Shown one piece after another: positions 20,683 to 31,624 of a stretch of DNA of 64,000 nt. The position numbers were made by a program, and so were the translations under genes. Below the pieces are notes generated by a model. The model searched no databases, was not told the DNA's origin, and saw only the letters and a program-made list of their open reading frames with translations. Where the stretch lies: contig JAOACZ010000146.1 in assembly GCA_026417575.1 (NCBI GenBank), positions 1-64,000 of the forward strand, written 5' to 3'. The DNA comes from a bacterium (GTDB lineage: Bacteria > Auribacterota > UBA3054 > JAPLST01). Position 1 is the stretch's first letter. Every line of letters starts with the position of its first letter.

Positions 20683-21531
20683 ATGGTGCACGACACTTCC
20701 ACCGCTCCCCGCGTCACGGTCATCATCACCACCCGCAACGAAGAGCGTAACATCCTCCCCTGCGTCCACGCCATCCACGCCCAAACGCTCCCCCGCCCCA
20801 TGTACGTAATTATGCTCGTCGATAACTACTCCACTGACCGCACGGTGGAACTCGCCCGCCCCTTCGTTGACACAGTGTACCTGCACGGACCAGAGCGTTC
20901 CGCCCAACGCAATTTCGGTGTCGCTCACGCAACCACACCCTACGTCCTCTACCTCGACGCCGATATGCGCCTCTCCCCGACGGTCCTCGAAGAATGCGTC
21001 AACACACTGGACGCCAACCCCGAGTTAGTCGCCCTGTACATCCCCGAAAAGATCGTCGGCACAGGATTTTGGATCGCCGTGCGCAACTTTGAACGCTCTT
21101 TTTACGACGCCACCGTCGTTGACGCCGTGCGCTTCATACGCCGCGACGCTTTCCTCGCCACCGGAGGCTTTGACACCTCTTTGTGCGGCCCCGAAGACTG
21201 GGACCTTGATCGCCGCCTTGCCACCCACGGCCGTTTCGCCTTGATCACTGCGCCGCTCTACCACGACGAAGGTGCCTTTTCCTTCCGCCGCTACTTGCGC
21301 AAAAAAGCGTACTACGCACAGTCCTTCGCTGCGTACGCGCACAAATGGCAACACGACGCGGTCGTGCGCAAACAACTGGGCGCCTGGTACCGCTTCATCG
21401 GAGTCTTCATCGAACAAGGCAAGTGGCGCCGCCTTCTTCGCCACCCCCTGCTCGGTGCAGGTATGTACCTCTTACGCTTCTTAGTGGGCTGTTCCTTCCT
21501 CCTGTCCAAATTCACTCGTGCCAAGGAGTAG
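20683..21531 (+). CDS. glycosyltransferase family 2
   Basis: [72 protein letters not shown]. Confidence 0.9.
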   Translation: MVHDTSTAPRVTVIITTRNEERNILPCVHAIHAQTLPRPMYVIMLVDNYSTDRTVELARPFVDTVYLHGPERSAQRNFGVAHATTPYVLYLDADMRLSPTVLEECVNTLDANPELVALYIPEKIVGTGFWIAVRNFERSFYDATVVDAVRFIRRDAFLATGGFDTSLCGPEDWDLDRRLATHGRFALITAPLYHDEGAFSFRRYLRKKAYYAQSFAAYAHKWQHDAVVRKQLGAWYRFIGVFIEQGKWRRLLRHPLLGAGMYLLRFLVGCSFLLSKFTRAKE

Positions 21532-21532
21532 T

Positions 21533-22798
21533 ATGAGAGACTTCGCTGAACGTGTCCAGTTCATTCAGCGCCAAGACCCCGAAGTCGCTGATTTGCTCAT
21601 CCGTGAGCAAGAACGCCAGGAGTTGGTAATCCGCTTGATTGCCTCCGAGAATTACGTTTCACGCGCGGTGATGGAAGCTACCGGCTCGTGCCTCACGAAT
21701 AAGTATTCCGAAGGCTATCCCGGTAAGCGCTACTACCAGGGCCAAGAGTTTGTTGATAAAATCGAACTCCTCGCCATTGAACGTGCCAAAGCGCTCTTCG
21801 GTGCCGAACATGTCAATGTCCAACCGTACTCCGGCTCGCCCGCCAACCTCGCTGCCTACTACGCCTTGGCCGAGCCTGGCGACACCATTCTCGGCATGAG
21901 CTTGCCCCACGGCGGTCACTTGACCCATGGCTGGAAAGTGAATTTTAGTGCGCGCTTTTACCACGCCGTCCAGTACCCGATTCGCCCCGACACCTGCTTA
22001 ATTGATTACGACGAAGTAGCGCGTCTCGCCCGTGAACACAAACCTAAAATTATCGTCTGCGGCGCCAGCGCCTACCCCCGCATCATCGATTTCACGCGCT
22101 TTGCCGAAATCGCCCACGAAGTCGGTGCCTCCCTGGTCGCTGATATCGCTCATATCGCTGGCCTGGTCGTCGCCGGAGTACATCCATCACCTGTCCCCGT
22201 CGCCGATGTCGTCACGACCACTACGCACAAGAGTTTGCGTGGCCCGCGCGGCGCGATCATTCTCTGCCGCGCACAATACGCCAAAAGCATCGACACGGCT
22301 GTCTTCCCCGCCCTGCAAGGCGGCCCCCATAATCACACCACTGCTGCCATGGCAGTCGCCTTCCGCGAAGCGAGTACCCCCGCCTTCAAAGCCTATGGAC
22401 GTGCCATCATTGAAAATGCCCGCACCTTGGCTGCTGAATTGATGTCCTACGGCTTCACGCTCGTGACCGGCGGCACCGACAACCACCTCATGCTCGTCGA
22501 CCTCTCCAATAAGCGCATCCCTGGCAAGCCCATGGCGCGTGCCTTGGAGCAGGCCGGCATCATCTGCAACTGTAACTCCGTCCCCTTTGACACACGCCCA
22601 CCATTTGACCCGAGTGGCATTCGCCTCGGCGTCTGCGCGGTCACCACGCGTGGCTTCGGCCCAGACGAAATGCGCCTCATCGCCCGTTGGATCCACGAGG
22701 TAGCAGAACATCACGATGATCCCGCGCGCTTGGCATCCATCCGCGCCGCAGTACGCGAATTGTGCCTGGCGAAACCCGTCCCCGACGTCTTCGTTTAA
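21533..22798 (+). CDS. glyA: serine hydroxymethyltransferase
   Basis: [51 protein letters not shown] at 21533 preferred over 21518. Confidence 0.97.
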   Translation: MRDFAERVQFIQRQDPEVADLLIREQERQELVIRLIASENYVSRAVMEATGSCLTNKYSEGYPGKRYYQGQEFVDKIELLAIERAKALFGAEHVNVQPYSGSPANLAAYYALAEPGDTILGMSLPHGGHLTHGWKVNFSARFYHAVQYPIRPDTCLIDYDEVARLAREHKPKIIVCGASAYPRIIDFTRFAEIAHEVGASLVADIAHIAGLVVAGVHPSPVPVADVVTTTTHKSLRGPRGAIILCRAQYAKSIDTAVFPALQGGPHNHTTAAMAVAFREASTPAFKAYGRAIIENARTLAAELMSYGFTLVTGGTDNHLMLVDLSNKRIPGKPMARALEQAGIICNCNSVPFDTRPPFDPSGIRLGVCAVTTRGFGPDEMRLIARWIHEVAEHHDDPARLASIRAAVRELCLAKPVPDVFV

Positions 22799-22823
22799 GC
22801 TGCACGCGCGTTCGTGAACCGCT

Positions 22824-24242
22824 GTGGCGGTCTCGCCTATGAACGCTGCCCTGCACGACCTCCTGCAGTCCCTGAACGCCAACCTCCCCGCCGCCGTGCG
22901 GAAATGCGGCGTACTCTTTGACCGAGCCCTCGTCCTCCGCCTCGCAACGGCCGCTGGTACACGCTACCTGTACCTCGCCCCGGACTGCATGTCCCGCGCC
23001 GTCGCCTACGGCCCTGTCTCACCCCATGCCGACTATCCCCACGCCTCATGGCTGGGCGCCCATCTCACTCCCCTGGAAACAGCTCAGCTACTGCGCGCAG
23101 AAGCGCTCCCCTCCGAAAACGTCCTCCTACTCGTGTTCTCCACTCCGTCCCACTTGTGGCTCCATTTCTTTGGCCAGTCCGGCAACGCAGTCCTCACTTC
23201 TCCGGATCAAACCATCCTCGCTGCATGGCATCTGCACACACACCACCCCCCTGGCGCTCCCTATCATCGCACCTCGCCAGCCGCTCCGCGCGAACTCATT
23301 TCCGTTATGGAACCCGCGGCACTTGTAGCCCACCTCACTAACCTCGCCTGCGAGGACCTCCGCCGCACGGTCGCACGCCATCTGCGCTCCCAACGTGCTC
23401 GCCTGCTCCACCGTCTTGCCAAAATTGACGCCGATGCCGCCCGCGCCGCCCGCGCCGCCGAGTTTCGTCACCACGCCGTCTTGCTGCGCGCCTACTATCA
23501 CCTCATCAAACCGCACCGCGACAGCGTCCAGGTCCCAGATCCTGAACACCCTGATACCACCATTACTATCCCTCTCGATCCACGCAAATCGCCCCAAGAA
23601 AACCTGCGCTGGTACTTTCACCAAGCCGAAAAGTGGCAGCGTGCGCCTGCTGCCATCGCGCGCCGCCGCCAAGAGACCGTGGAGGCGCTTGCCGCACTGG
23701 ATCGCCAAATTGGTACCCTGCCCTCCTTGCAAGATCTCGCAGCCCTGCGGGCCATGCTACCGCCTCCCCCTCCAACAAAACAACGTCCCAAGACAGACCG
23801 AGGCCTTGCCCGCTTTCGCCGCTTTCGTAGTAGCGATGGCTTCCTTATCATCGCGGGACGCTCCGCTCGTGACAATGACGAACTCACCTGCCGCGTCGCC
23901 CACGGCCACGACCTCTGGCTCCACACACGCAACCGCCCTGGTGCCCACGTTATCATCCGCGCGCGGCGCAACCAGCCCGTCCCAATCCGTACCTTGCGCG
24001 AAGCCGCACTCGTCTGCGCCCACCTCTCAAAAGTCCCTGATGGCGAGGTCGAAGAAATCCTCTACACCCAACGGAAGCACGTCGCAAAGCCCAAAGGCGC
24101 GCAACCCGGAATGGTCCTGGTCGCCGGCGGAAAAACCATCACCGTACGTGAGCGCGCCACTGCTATGGAGGAATGGTTGCGCACCCACCAGTGGGATGCA
24201 CCAGATCCTCAGGTTGAACCTGAATCTCCTTCGTCTGCCTAA
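22824..24242 (+). CDS. NFACT (RqcH/Tae2-like) family protein
   Basis: C-terminal NFACT-R: FRSSDGFLIIAGRSARDNDELTCRVAHGHDLWLHTRNRPGAHVIIR...AALVCAHLSK..VEEILYTQRKHVAKPKGAQPGMV. Confidence 0.85.
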   Translation: MAVSPMNAALHDLLQSLNANLPAAVRKCGVLFDRALVLRLATAAGTRYLYLAPDCMSRAVAYGPVSPHADYPHASWLGAHLTPLETAQLLRAEALPSENVLLLVFSTPSHLWLHFFGQSGNAVLTSPDQTILAAWHLHTHHPPGAPYHRTSPAAPRELISVMEPAALVAHLTNLACEDLRRTVARHLRSQRARLLHRLAKIDADAARAARAAEFRHHAVLLRAYYHLIKPHRDSVQVPDPEHPDTTITIPLDPRKSPQENLRWYFHQAEKWQRAPAAIARRRQETVEALAALDRQIGTLPSLQDLAALRAMLPPPPPTKQRPKTDRGLARFRRFRSSDGFLIIAGRSARDNDELTCRVAHGHDLWLHTRNRPGAHVIIRARRNQPVPIRTLREAALVCAHLSKVPDGEVEEILYTQRKHVAKPKGAQPGMVLVAGGKTITVRERATAMEEWLRTHQWDAPDPQVEPESPSSA

Positions 24243-24267
24243 TCTAGCGCTCCTATCGCCCGCTCAC

Positions 24268-27018
24268 TTACCCGCGGGCCTGTTCTGACGAAGCACCCCT
24301 ATTCTGACGAAGCACCCGCTGCACCTCCGCACACAAATCCTCAATCCGAAATGGCTTGGCCACCACGCCATCAAACTCCTCTGCCCCCAGCAGCTCTCTC
24401 TTTGCCTGCTCCGCATACCCCGTGACCACAAGCGCTTTAATTTTCGGATCCGCTCGCCGTAACGCCTGCAGCACTTCTTTCCCCCCAATGCCTCCCCGCA
24501 CCGTTAAGTCCAATATTGCAAGGTCAAACTGCCTGGCGCTCCCTCTCTGCGCCTGAAACCTCTGAATAGCTTCTTCGCCAGTGCCCACGTCCGTCACCTC
24601 ATACCCCGCTTCTTCCAATGCGCGCTTGATCAGTAAGCGGACAGCCTCTTCATCATCTAACACCAACACCCGTGCCGGCCCGTGGAGCGTCGCTCTGTGT
24701 AACGGTTGTTCCTTCGTCGCTCCCTCCACTGCTAACTCCGGCCGTGCCGGCACAGTCACAAGAAACGTCATCCCCTCGTCTTCATTGCGCAGCACATCAA
24801 TGCGCCCACCATGCCGTTGCACGATCGACAGCGCCGTGGTCAACCCCAAACCACTGCCACCTTTCTTTGTCGTAAAATACGGATCAAAAATCCGCATCAA
24901 ATGTTCCGGGGAAATGCCCACCCCTCTATCTATCACCGCCACCTCGACGTAATTTCCGCGCGGTACCCGCTCGTCATTTTCCACAAACACGTTCCGCGCA
25001 CGAATTCGCACCTCGCCCCCGTGCGGCATCGCTTGCACCGCGTTCAACACCAAATTCTGAAATACTTGACTCATCTGCGTCGTATCAATCTCCACCGGCC
25101 ATAAGTCTTCGGGAATCTCAAACTGGCAGCTACAGGCCGAACCTCCCGAGGCAAACAACGCAGACTCAATAATCACCTCACGCAACGACGCCAGCTGCCT
25201 TACCGGTGCGCCACCCTTCGCAAACGTCAAGAGCTGTTGCGTCAGACCCCGCGCGCGTGTGGCCGCTCGTTCAATTTCCTCAAGTAATCGCGCCGCCGCT
25301 GCCTCTTGCATTGACGGCAATTGCCGCGCTAACGACGCATTCCCGAGAATTACCGTGAGAATGTTGTTAAAATCATGTGCAATCCCCCCCGCGAGCAATC
25401 CCAACGATTCCAAATTACGTGCCCGCAACAACTCTTGCTCTTGTGCCAGCCGTGTCGTGATGTCTTCGACAATCCCAAGTCCGTACATCGGCTGCCCGTG
25501 CGCGTCCCGCACGAGCGAAGCAGTTAACTGCCCCCAAAAAATGCTTCCATCCCGCCGCACGTACCGCTTGCGCAAGGTAAAATACGGCGCCTTCCCTTCA
25601 CGCACCGGCCGGGCTGCCGCCATTTCTTGCTCCCAATCTTCCGCTGGTGTTATGTCCCGTAGCGTCAGCTTGCATAAGTCTTTTGCGCTGTAGCCGAGCA
25701 TCCGACATAACGCTGGATTCACTTGCACAAGTCGCTGCGTGGCTAAATCCATCGTGGCTATGCCCAGCGTGCACGACTCGAAAATCAAACGGAAGCGCTC
25801 CTCGCTTTCACACAAAGCTTTCAGCATGCGCACCCGTTCGGTGACATCGTCAACGAGTACGACAATCATCCGCGTGCCATCTGGCAAGCGCACGCACGCC
25901 TCGCGCAACTCCACCTCAATTTTGTGCCCGTTTTTGCGGATATTCGTCACCACATGCTGTAGTCGTTCTCCCTCCCTCAACCGCGCTAAATTCTTCTCCA
26001 CTTCGCTCTGGGATTCCACGGGAAGCAACATCCGCACGTGGCGCCCTAGTATCTCATGCCGTTCATACCCAAAAATGCGACAAAAGGCTGCATTCGCATC
26101 AATGATAGTCCCATCTACGTCCTCCAAAACAACACCGCTCGGCGAAAGATCAAACAGCGTGCGGTAGCGCAGTTCCCGATCTGCAAGGCATTGTGCGTCG
26201 CTCGCATGCGCCAGCGCACTGCCTAACACTGCCGCCGCCGCTCGTAGTGTTTCGCGCTCCGCCACCGACCACTGGCGCTCATGGCGGCACTCGGCAACCC
26301 CTAGGAAACCCCACCACTCCCTCTTTGTAAACACGGGTACAAGTAGCAATGACGTGATTGCACGCGTGTCAAAAAAAGCCTTCGACGGTTCAGGCAAACA
26401 CTTCACGCTCACCTCCACCACTTCCCCGCGCCGCATCTTCTCTTTCCACTCGGGCAGCGATACCTCATCCCAGCACGCGTCGCGCGATGCCTCCCCACCC
26501 ACGCCTGCGTCTATGCCCGGCGCACACCATTGCGCCAACTGGCTTAGGCGCGTCTCCCCTCCTGGCCCTCCTTTGATCTGAACAACATACGCACGACTCA
26601 CGTCCATCGCTGTCCCAAGTTCTGCGATGATCTTTCCAAGCACGTACTCCCAGCGCCCATTCTCCAGAAATTGGTGCGCCACGTTGACCACTGCACTCAT
26701 CATCGCATCTCGCCGCGCTAATTCGCGTCGCTGGCGCTCTTCTTCCTCCGCCAAGCGCGTAAAAACACGATGCGCTAACACCATTGCTCCCAACAGGAAC
26801 AACGCGCCCGTAAGCGCAACCATATCTGCGACCGTTACTACTTTTTGCCCCCCTGCTGTAAACGAAAGCACCCGCAGGACCGCCAGTAACAGCAACCCTG
26901 ATGACGCGAGTAACCATGCCACGCGATGACGCGTCAACGCAATTAAGCGTAATGAGAATACCGCCGCGCCGCACAGTGCCGCGAGAGTCAAACCCGCTAC
27001 CATCGCCGCCGTGCTCAT
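24268..27018 (-). CDS. PAS/GAF hybrid sensor histidine kinase with C-terminal receiver
   Basis: Two TM helices; PAS repeats; H-box GIAHDFNNILTVILGNASLA; GGSGLGLTTALSIVQRHGG; receiver VLVLDDEEAVRLLIKRALEEAGYEV...LAILDLTVRGGIGGKE. Confidence 0.93.
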   Translation of the reverse strand: MSTAAMVAGLTLAALCGAAVFSLRLIALTRHRVAWLLASSGLLLLAVLRVLSFTAGGQKVVTVADMVALTGALFLLGAMVLAHRVFTRLAEEEERQRRELARRDAMMSAVVNVAHQFLENGRWEYVLGKIIAELGTAMDVSRAYVVQIKGGPGGETRLSQLAQWCAPGIDAGVGGEASRDACWDEVSLPEWKEKMRRGEVVEVSVKCLPEPSKAFFDTRAITSLLLVPVFTKREWWGFLGVAECRHERQWSVAERETLRAAAAVLGSALAHASDAQCLADRELRYRTLFDLSPSGVVLEDVDGTIIDANAAFCRIFGYERHEILGRHVRMLLPVESQSEVEKNLARLREGERLQHVVTNIRKNGHKIEVELREACVRLPDGTRMIVVLVDDVTERVRMLKALCESEERFRLIFESCTLGIATMDLATQRLVQVNPALCRMLGYSAKDLCKLTLRDITPAEDWEQEMAAARPVREGKAPYFTLRKRYVRRDGSIFWGQLTASLVRDAHGQPMYGLGIVEDITTRLAQEQELLRARNLESLGLLAGGIAHDFNNILTVILGNASLARQLPSMQEAAAARLLEEIERAATRARGLTQQLLTFAKGGAPVRQLASLREVIIESALFASGGSACSCQFEIPEDLWPVEIDTTQMSQVFQNLVLNAVQAMPHGGEVRIRARNVFVENDERVPRGNYVEVAVIDRGVGISPEHLMRIFDPYFTTKKGGSGLGLTTALSIVQRHGGRIDVLRNEDEGMTFLVTVPARPELAVEGATKEQPLHRATLHGPARVLVLDDEEAVRLLIKRALEEAGYEVTDVGTGEEAIQRFQAQRGSARQFDLAILDLTVRGGIGGKEVLQALRRADPKIKALVVTGYAEQAKRELLGAEEFDGVVAKPFRIEDLCAEVQRVLRQNRGASSEQARG

Positions 27019-27504
27019 TTATTCCTTCACAGCTGGTGTTTGCTGAAGCATAGACCTGAGCCCGCTCGCTTACTGCTAGTGTACCAATTCGCACACGCCC
27101 ACGCAATTCCGCGTGCGCGAGCGCGAAAAAGCACGCCGTTCGCGCCACAAGCAGTCCTCGTCGATCAGCCGTAACAACAGTGGGAGCTGAGTCGAAAAAA
27201 TTGTCAGTAGTCCGCCCTTGCGCCTGAATTATTTGTGGCCGCCGCCTTTGCAAACACTCTCCCTGGCTATGCAAAAGGGTACGACAAGGGCTCATGTCAC
27301 CATGAGAGCACCGGTGATCTCAATTCGGCCCTCCTGGCCGGCGCGCGGTCTATCACCGCATCTTGTCGGATGCACACGACGGTTTTCGTCATTTGCACCA
27401 TGAACCGATAGTAACGCGTCATTGGTATGCCGCGGGATGGTGGTTGAAGCGGGTCTGCCAGGAATACAAGGAGAACGCCGATAAGCAAAACCGTACGCGG
27501 CACT

Positions 27505-27533
27505 TTGACTTGCTTGGGATAAAGCGTTACAAT
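27505..27533 (+). promoter_or_regulatory. sigma70-type promoter, candidate leaderless start
   Basis: TTGACT (27505-27510) - 17 nt - TACAAT (27528-27533); ATG at 27541. Confidence 0.6.
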
Positions 27534-27540
27534 ACCTAGC

Positions 27541-27996
27541 ATGAAAAGAAGATACGCGCGGAGATGGTGGCTGTTCCTTATTGGCGCTGGAAGCGCGTGC
27601 GTCGGAGGATGCGGACGGCCCTCACCTGATGCCGTCGTGCGTGCCTGCCTGGAGGCCGCTGCGGCGCAGCGATACGAGCGTGCCTTGAGCTACTGTGGGC
27701 CAACGCTTCACACCCAGTACTCCAATCACCTATGGCTGACACAGCTCCGGCGCCAGCTGGGAGCAGAGCTAGCATTCACCGTTGAGCCGCCTGAGAACAT
27801 GACGTGCAGCACGGCCCATGTGCGCGTACAACTCGAAATCACCATGCGGAACGAGCCGCGCAACCTCAACGTACCCGTCCGCGCAGATTTAGCATGGCGC
27901 GACAAGTGGTATATCGAAACAGTCTGGCTGCTCGGGCCCGACGGCCACCCGCGTGGCCAGGTATTTGATCATGTCCACGACCCGATCTGGTGGTAA
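27541..27996 (+). CDS. hypothetical lipoprotein, possibly NTF2-like
   Basis: Lipobox-like GSACVGGCG; 151 aa; PDAVVRACLEAAAAQRYERALSYCGPTL typical of small secreted NTF2-like proteins. Confidence 0.6.
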   Translation: MKRRYARRWWLFLIGAGSACVGGCGRPSPDAVVRACLEAAAAQRYERALSYCGPTLHTQYSNHLWLTQLRRQLGAELAFTVEPPENMTCSTAHVRVQLEITMRNEPRNLNVPVRADLAWRDKWYIETVWLLGPDGHPRGQVFDHVHDPIWW

Positions 27997-28017
27997 CGCG
28001 CAATTGAAGGTGCGAAA

Positions 28018-29037
28018 ATGATTATTGTAATGCAACGTGGCGCGTCGGAGCGCCAGATTCATGCGGTAGAGGAGGAAATCAAACGCTTAGGCTTCATCGC
28101 TCATCCCATTCACGGGGTCGAACGCACGGTGATCGGAGCAATCGGAGATGAGCGCGGGAATGCGGGGTTACTCGCACTCGAGACCTGGGAGGGAGTGGAG
28201 CGCGTGATTCCCATCTTGAAGCCGTACAAGCTTGCCGGGCGCGAGCTCCACACAGAAAAATCAAAGATAAAAGTGCGCGGCCGCGTGGTGTTTGGAGGGA
28301 AAAAAGTCCCGGTCATCGCCGGGCCATGCTCGGTGGAAAGCCTTGAACAGATCTGTACCACGGCGGAGGCGGTAAAAGCCGCAGGAGCTACCCTCCTTCG
28401 AGGTGGAGCCTTCAAGCCCCGCACCTCACCTTACTCCTTCCAAGGGCTCGAGGTGGAAGGGCTAAAAATGCTCGCAGAAGCACGCAAGCGCACAGGCCTG
28501 CCTGTCGTCACTGAAGTAATGAAAGAGAGTGCTGTCGAAGTCGTGGCACAATACGCCGACGTGTTGCAGATCGGCACGCGCAATATGCAGAACTTTGACT
28601 TGCTCAAGGCCGTCGGGCAAGCGCGTAAACCGGTGCTGTTGAAGCGCGGCCTGGCCAGCACCGTCTATGAATGGTTAATGTCTGCCGAATACATCATGTC
28701 GCAGGGCAATATGGAGGTGTTACTGTGCGAGCGCGGCATTCGCACGTTTGAGACGGCGACGCGGAACACCTTGGATTTGAGCGCCGTGGCTGTCCTTCAG
28801 CACGAAACACACCTCCCCGTGATCGTCGATCCGAGCCACGGCACTGGTCACTACGAGTATGTGGAAAGCATGGCCTTGGCAGCCATCGCAGCGGGCGCAG
28901 ATGGTTTGATGATTGAAGTTCATCCTAATCCTCATGAAGCGTGGTCCGATGGCGCACAGTCGCTTACCCCGGACCGCTTTACACGTTTAATGACACGTGC
29001 GCGTGCGGTGGCCCACGCCGTGGGCAGGGAAGTGTAA
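28018..29037 (+). CDS. aroF: 3-deoxy-7-phosphoheptulonate synthase (N-terminal ferredoxin-like domain type)
   Basis: [73 protein letters not shown]. Confidence 0.95.
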   Translation: MIIVMQRGASERQIHAVEEEIKRLGFIAHPIHGVERTVIGAIGDERGNAGLLALETWEGVERVIPILKPYKLAGRELHTEKSKIKVRGRVVFGGKKVPVIAGPCSVESLEQICTTAEAVKAAGATLLRGGAFKPRTSPYSFQGLEVEGLKMLAEARKRTGLPVVTEVMKESAVEVVAQYADVLQIGTRNMQNFDLLKAVGQARKPVLLKRGLASTVYEWLMSAEYIMSQGNMEVLLCERGIRTFETATRNTLDLSAVAVLQHETHLPVIVDPSHGTGHYEYVESMALAAIAAGADGLMIEVHPNPHEAWSDGAQSLTPDRFTRLMTRARAVAHAVGREV

Positions 29038-29283
29038 CCCAGACTTACGGACCTCGCGCACAGTCCGCCGTATGTTGCTCGCACCGTCACTGAGGCGCTG
29101 CCCCAGGCGACTGGTATGAAAAATCCTGATGCGATGCTGCGTCGCGCGGCGCGATATATAGAGGTGCTGCACCATTGTCCCTGCGAGGAGAAAAAGATGA
29201 GAGCCGCCTCCGCCTCGGGAGCAGTGTCGTTTCCTACAAACAGGAAGCACACGGATTGATCGTGCGTGGCGTGCTCGCCGTAG

Positions 29284-30372
29284 ATGAGTATGCTTGCCTT
29301 GTCAACAATTGTTGATCCCGCCGAAACCTGCACACGCTGGCAGCACTTCTGGCACGGTGAACTGTACGGTCGCCCCCCAGTAGTGGCTAGTATAACCAAG
29401 CCTAATTACGCGCAAGTGTGGCCAGGGGAGCGTCGTTACGAGCGAGCTCTGCACGGCCAGTACGAACTCATTCTGGATGCGATCGATCGCTGGCTGGATG
29501 CCACGCTCTTCCTAGCCGATACAGTCCCGTTTTTCGAGCCTGGTCTTGGTCCGGATCAGTTTGCCGCGTTCTTCGGAGGCACGCTCCACATTTCGGAAGA
29601 CTCACCGGAAACAAGTTGGATGGAGCCGTTCGTCCGCAACACATGGAAGGACGTCCTGCCCTTGCGCGTGCGCGAAGACAATCCCGTATGGCGCGGTTTA
29701 CTCAACTTTTATCAGCGCGTCGCGGCCCATGCGCGTAATCGCTACGTAGTCGGGATGGCCGATCTCCATTCCAACCTCGATGCGCTTGCCGCCATGCGCG
29801 GGCCAGAACGCTTGTGCATTGATTTGTATGACTGCCCCGACCTTGTTGCCGCCGCCTTGGCCGACATGCGTGCAGCCTACCCTTTTGTCTACGAGACACT
29901 GTCTGCTGCAGGCGGCATGAATAGCGCTGGAGGCACCATTGGGTGGCTGCCCTTATGGTGTCCGGGCCGCTGTGCCACAATTCAATGTGACACGCTCTGT
30001 CTCATCAGCCCTGAGTTCAGCCGGCGATTTGTCCTTCCCGCACTCGAGGAAGAAGCCGCCTTCCTCGACCACAGTATCTTGCACCTCGATGGCCCAGGAG
30101 CGCTCGTCCATCTCGATGATCTCTTGGCGATCTCGCGCATTGATGTGGTACAATGGGTGCCCGGGGCTGGGCAACCACCAATGCACACGTGGATCGAACT
30201 CCTACGCCACATCCAGCGCAGTGGTAAAGCCGTGTATGTCTACGGCGTGCGCGTCGACGACGTTAAGCAAATTCACCCCATGCTGCGACCCGAAAAAACC
30301 GTCTACAGCGTCGAGCTGGATAGTTGCGAGGAAGGCGAGGCCCTATTAGCGTGGCTCACGCGTCACTGCTAA
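29284..30372 (+). CDS. uroporphyrinogen decarboxylase superfamily-like protein
   Basis: PFFEPGLGPDQFAAFFGG, GMADLHSNLDALAAMRGPERLCIDLYDCPDLV, SILHLDGPGALVHLDDLLAISRIDVVQWVPGAG. Confidence 0.6.
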   Translation: MSMLALSTIVDPAETCTRWQHFWHGELYGRPPVVASITKPNYAQVWPGERRYERALHGQYELILDAIDRWLDATLFLADTVPFFEPGLGPDQFAAFFGGTLHISEDSPETSWMEPFVRNTWKDVLPLRVREDNPVWRGLLNFYQRVAAHARNRYVVGMADLHSNLDALAAMRGPERLCIDLYDCPDLVAAALADMRAAYPFVYETLSAAGGMNSAGGTIGWLPLWCPGRCATIQCDTLCLISPEFSRRFVLPALEEEAAFLDHSILHLDGPGALVHLDDLLAISRIDVVQWVPGAGQPPMHTWIELLRHIQRSGKAVYVYGVRVDDVKQIHPMLRPEKTVYSVELDSCEEGEALLAWLTRHC

Positions 30373-30422
30373 GCAAAAAGGTGCAGCGACGCGGCACCAC
30401 CACAGATCACCACGAATGCAGA

Positions 30423-31445
30423 CTACTGAGGAACAAGACGCTGGCGCCACAAACAGCGCCGACACTCTGTCGGCGTAATCTGATGTACACGCCGAAACGC
30501 GCGGGAAAAACTATAGGCCGTCTCGTAACCCAGCTCGCTGGCTATTTCGTGTACTTTCATCCGTGTGCTTGCTAAAAGGCTTGCCGCTGTGGCCATGCGC
30601 AGATCCAAAAGCCACTGATGGGTGCGACGCCCGACGTGCTGGCAGAACAAACGATTGAGATGCTCGACTGAGATCCCGGCAGCACGCGCCATGTCGGCCA
30701 CACGCACGTGCAAACCTTCCTCATGCACGAACTGTAACGCCTTCACCAAGGGAGAAGGATAGGGCAGTGGAGCCTCCGTCTGCTTTACCAACTTTCCCAG
30801 ACGCACGAGTAACTCATACGCACACACACACATGCTAAGGTGACTTTCTGCGCCCTGCGTTCGCGCCGCCTCCAACATCCGTGTGAATAAGGCTTCGATC
30901 GCTCCACGTTCCCACGAGGGTACGGGCACGTGGGTCGCACCCAACAGACCTAACGACTCGAGCACGTGTCGCTTCAGCGGTGTATTTACATGCAAACCAC
31001 AAAAATATTTTATCAGCGGCTGCCTGCCTACCGCACAATAGGTGCATGAGATGCCAGGACGTAAAATAAATACATTCCCAGGCCCATAAACATGTTCACC
31101 TCGTCCCGTGCGCACTTGAAAGAAACCGCTGACAATGTATTCAATCGCGTAAATAGAACTATGGCGCATCACCGTGCGATCGCCAGAGAGCCAATACGAC
31201 CTGCCCACAAAACGCACATCTACCGGATACGCAGGCGACGGCGGCACCTCACTGAGCGGAATCCAATCGGGTGGTGGTGTGCCAGCCGGACGGGGTTTTC
31301 GGCGTGGAACAAACATCACCGTACCCATCTGCCGATACCAATGCGGGTTGGGGTGGAGAAACCCATCCGACATTAGGTCATGCACGGGCTTCATACGGCC
31401 GATTTCCCCAGCATCAGCAAGACCATACCTGTTCCCGTACGTCAC
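30423..31445 (-). CDS. AraC family transcriptional regulator
   Basis: Cupin-like N-terminus; VADMARAAGISVEHLNRLFCQHVGRRTHQWLLDLRMATAASLLASTRMKVHEIASELGYETAYSFSRAFRRVHQITPTECRR. GTG start. Confidence 0.92.
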   Translation of the reverse strand: MTYGNRYGLADAGEIGRMKPVHDLMSDGFLHPNPHWYRQMGTVMFVPRRKPRPAGTPPPDWIPLSEVPPSPAYPVDVRFVGRSYWLSGDRTVMRHSSIYAIEYIVSGFFQVRTGRGEHVYGPGNVFILRPGISCTYCAVGRQPLIKYFCGLHVNTPLKRHVLESLGLLGATHVPVPSWERGAIEALFTRMLEAARTQGAESHLSMCVCAYELLVRLGKLVKQTEAPLPYPSPLVKALQFVHEEGLHVRVADMARAAGISVEHLNRLFCQHVGRRTHQWLLDLRMATAASLLASTRMKVHEIASELGYETAYSFSRAFRRVHQITPTECRRCLWRQRLVPQ

Positions 31446-31497
31446 GTGCTATATTTGACCAACGGTCCACAGTAGGATTGCTGTCCTATCACCAGCC

Positions 31498-31527
31498 AGT
31501 ATACAAGATCCTTGCCGGCCATGTCAA
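31498..31527 (-). promoter_or_regulatory. candidate promoter of the AraC gene
   Basis: Minus strand TTGACA (31522-31527) - 18 nt - TATACT (31498-31503). Confidence 0.5.
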
Positions 31528-31589
31528 AAAATGAGTAGAAATGACACCCGCGCAGCTGCGACAGCGAAAACAAATATCAATTCCAAGCA

Positions 31590-31618
31590 TTGAAGAACTC
31601 ATCAGAGTGTGATAAGCT
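31590..31618 (+). promoter_or_regulatory. candidate promoter of the GH9 gene
   Basis: TTGAAG (31590-31595) - 17 nt - TAAGCT (31613-31618); GTG start at 31625. Confidence 0.4.
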
Positions 31619-31624
31619 GAAACC

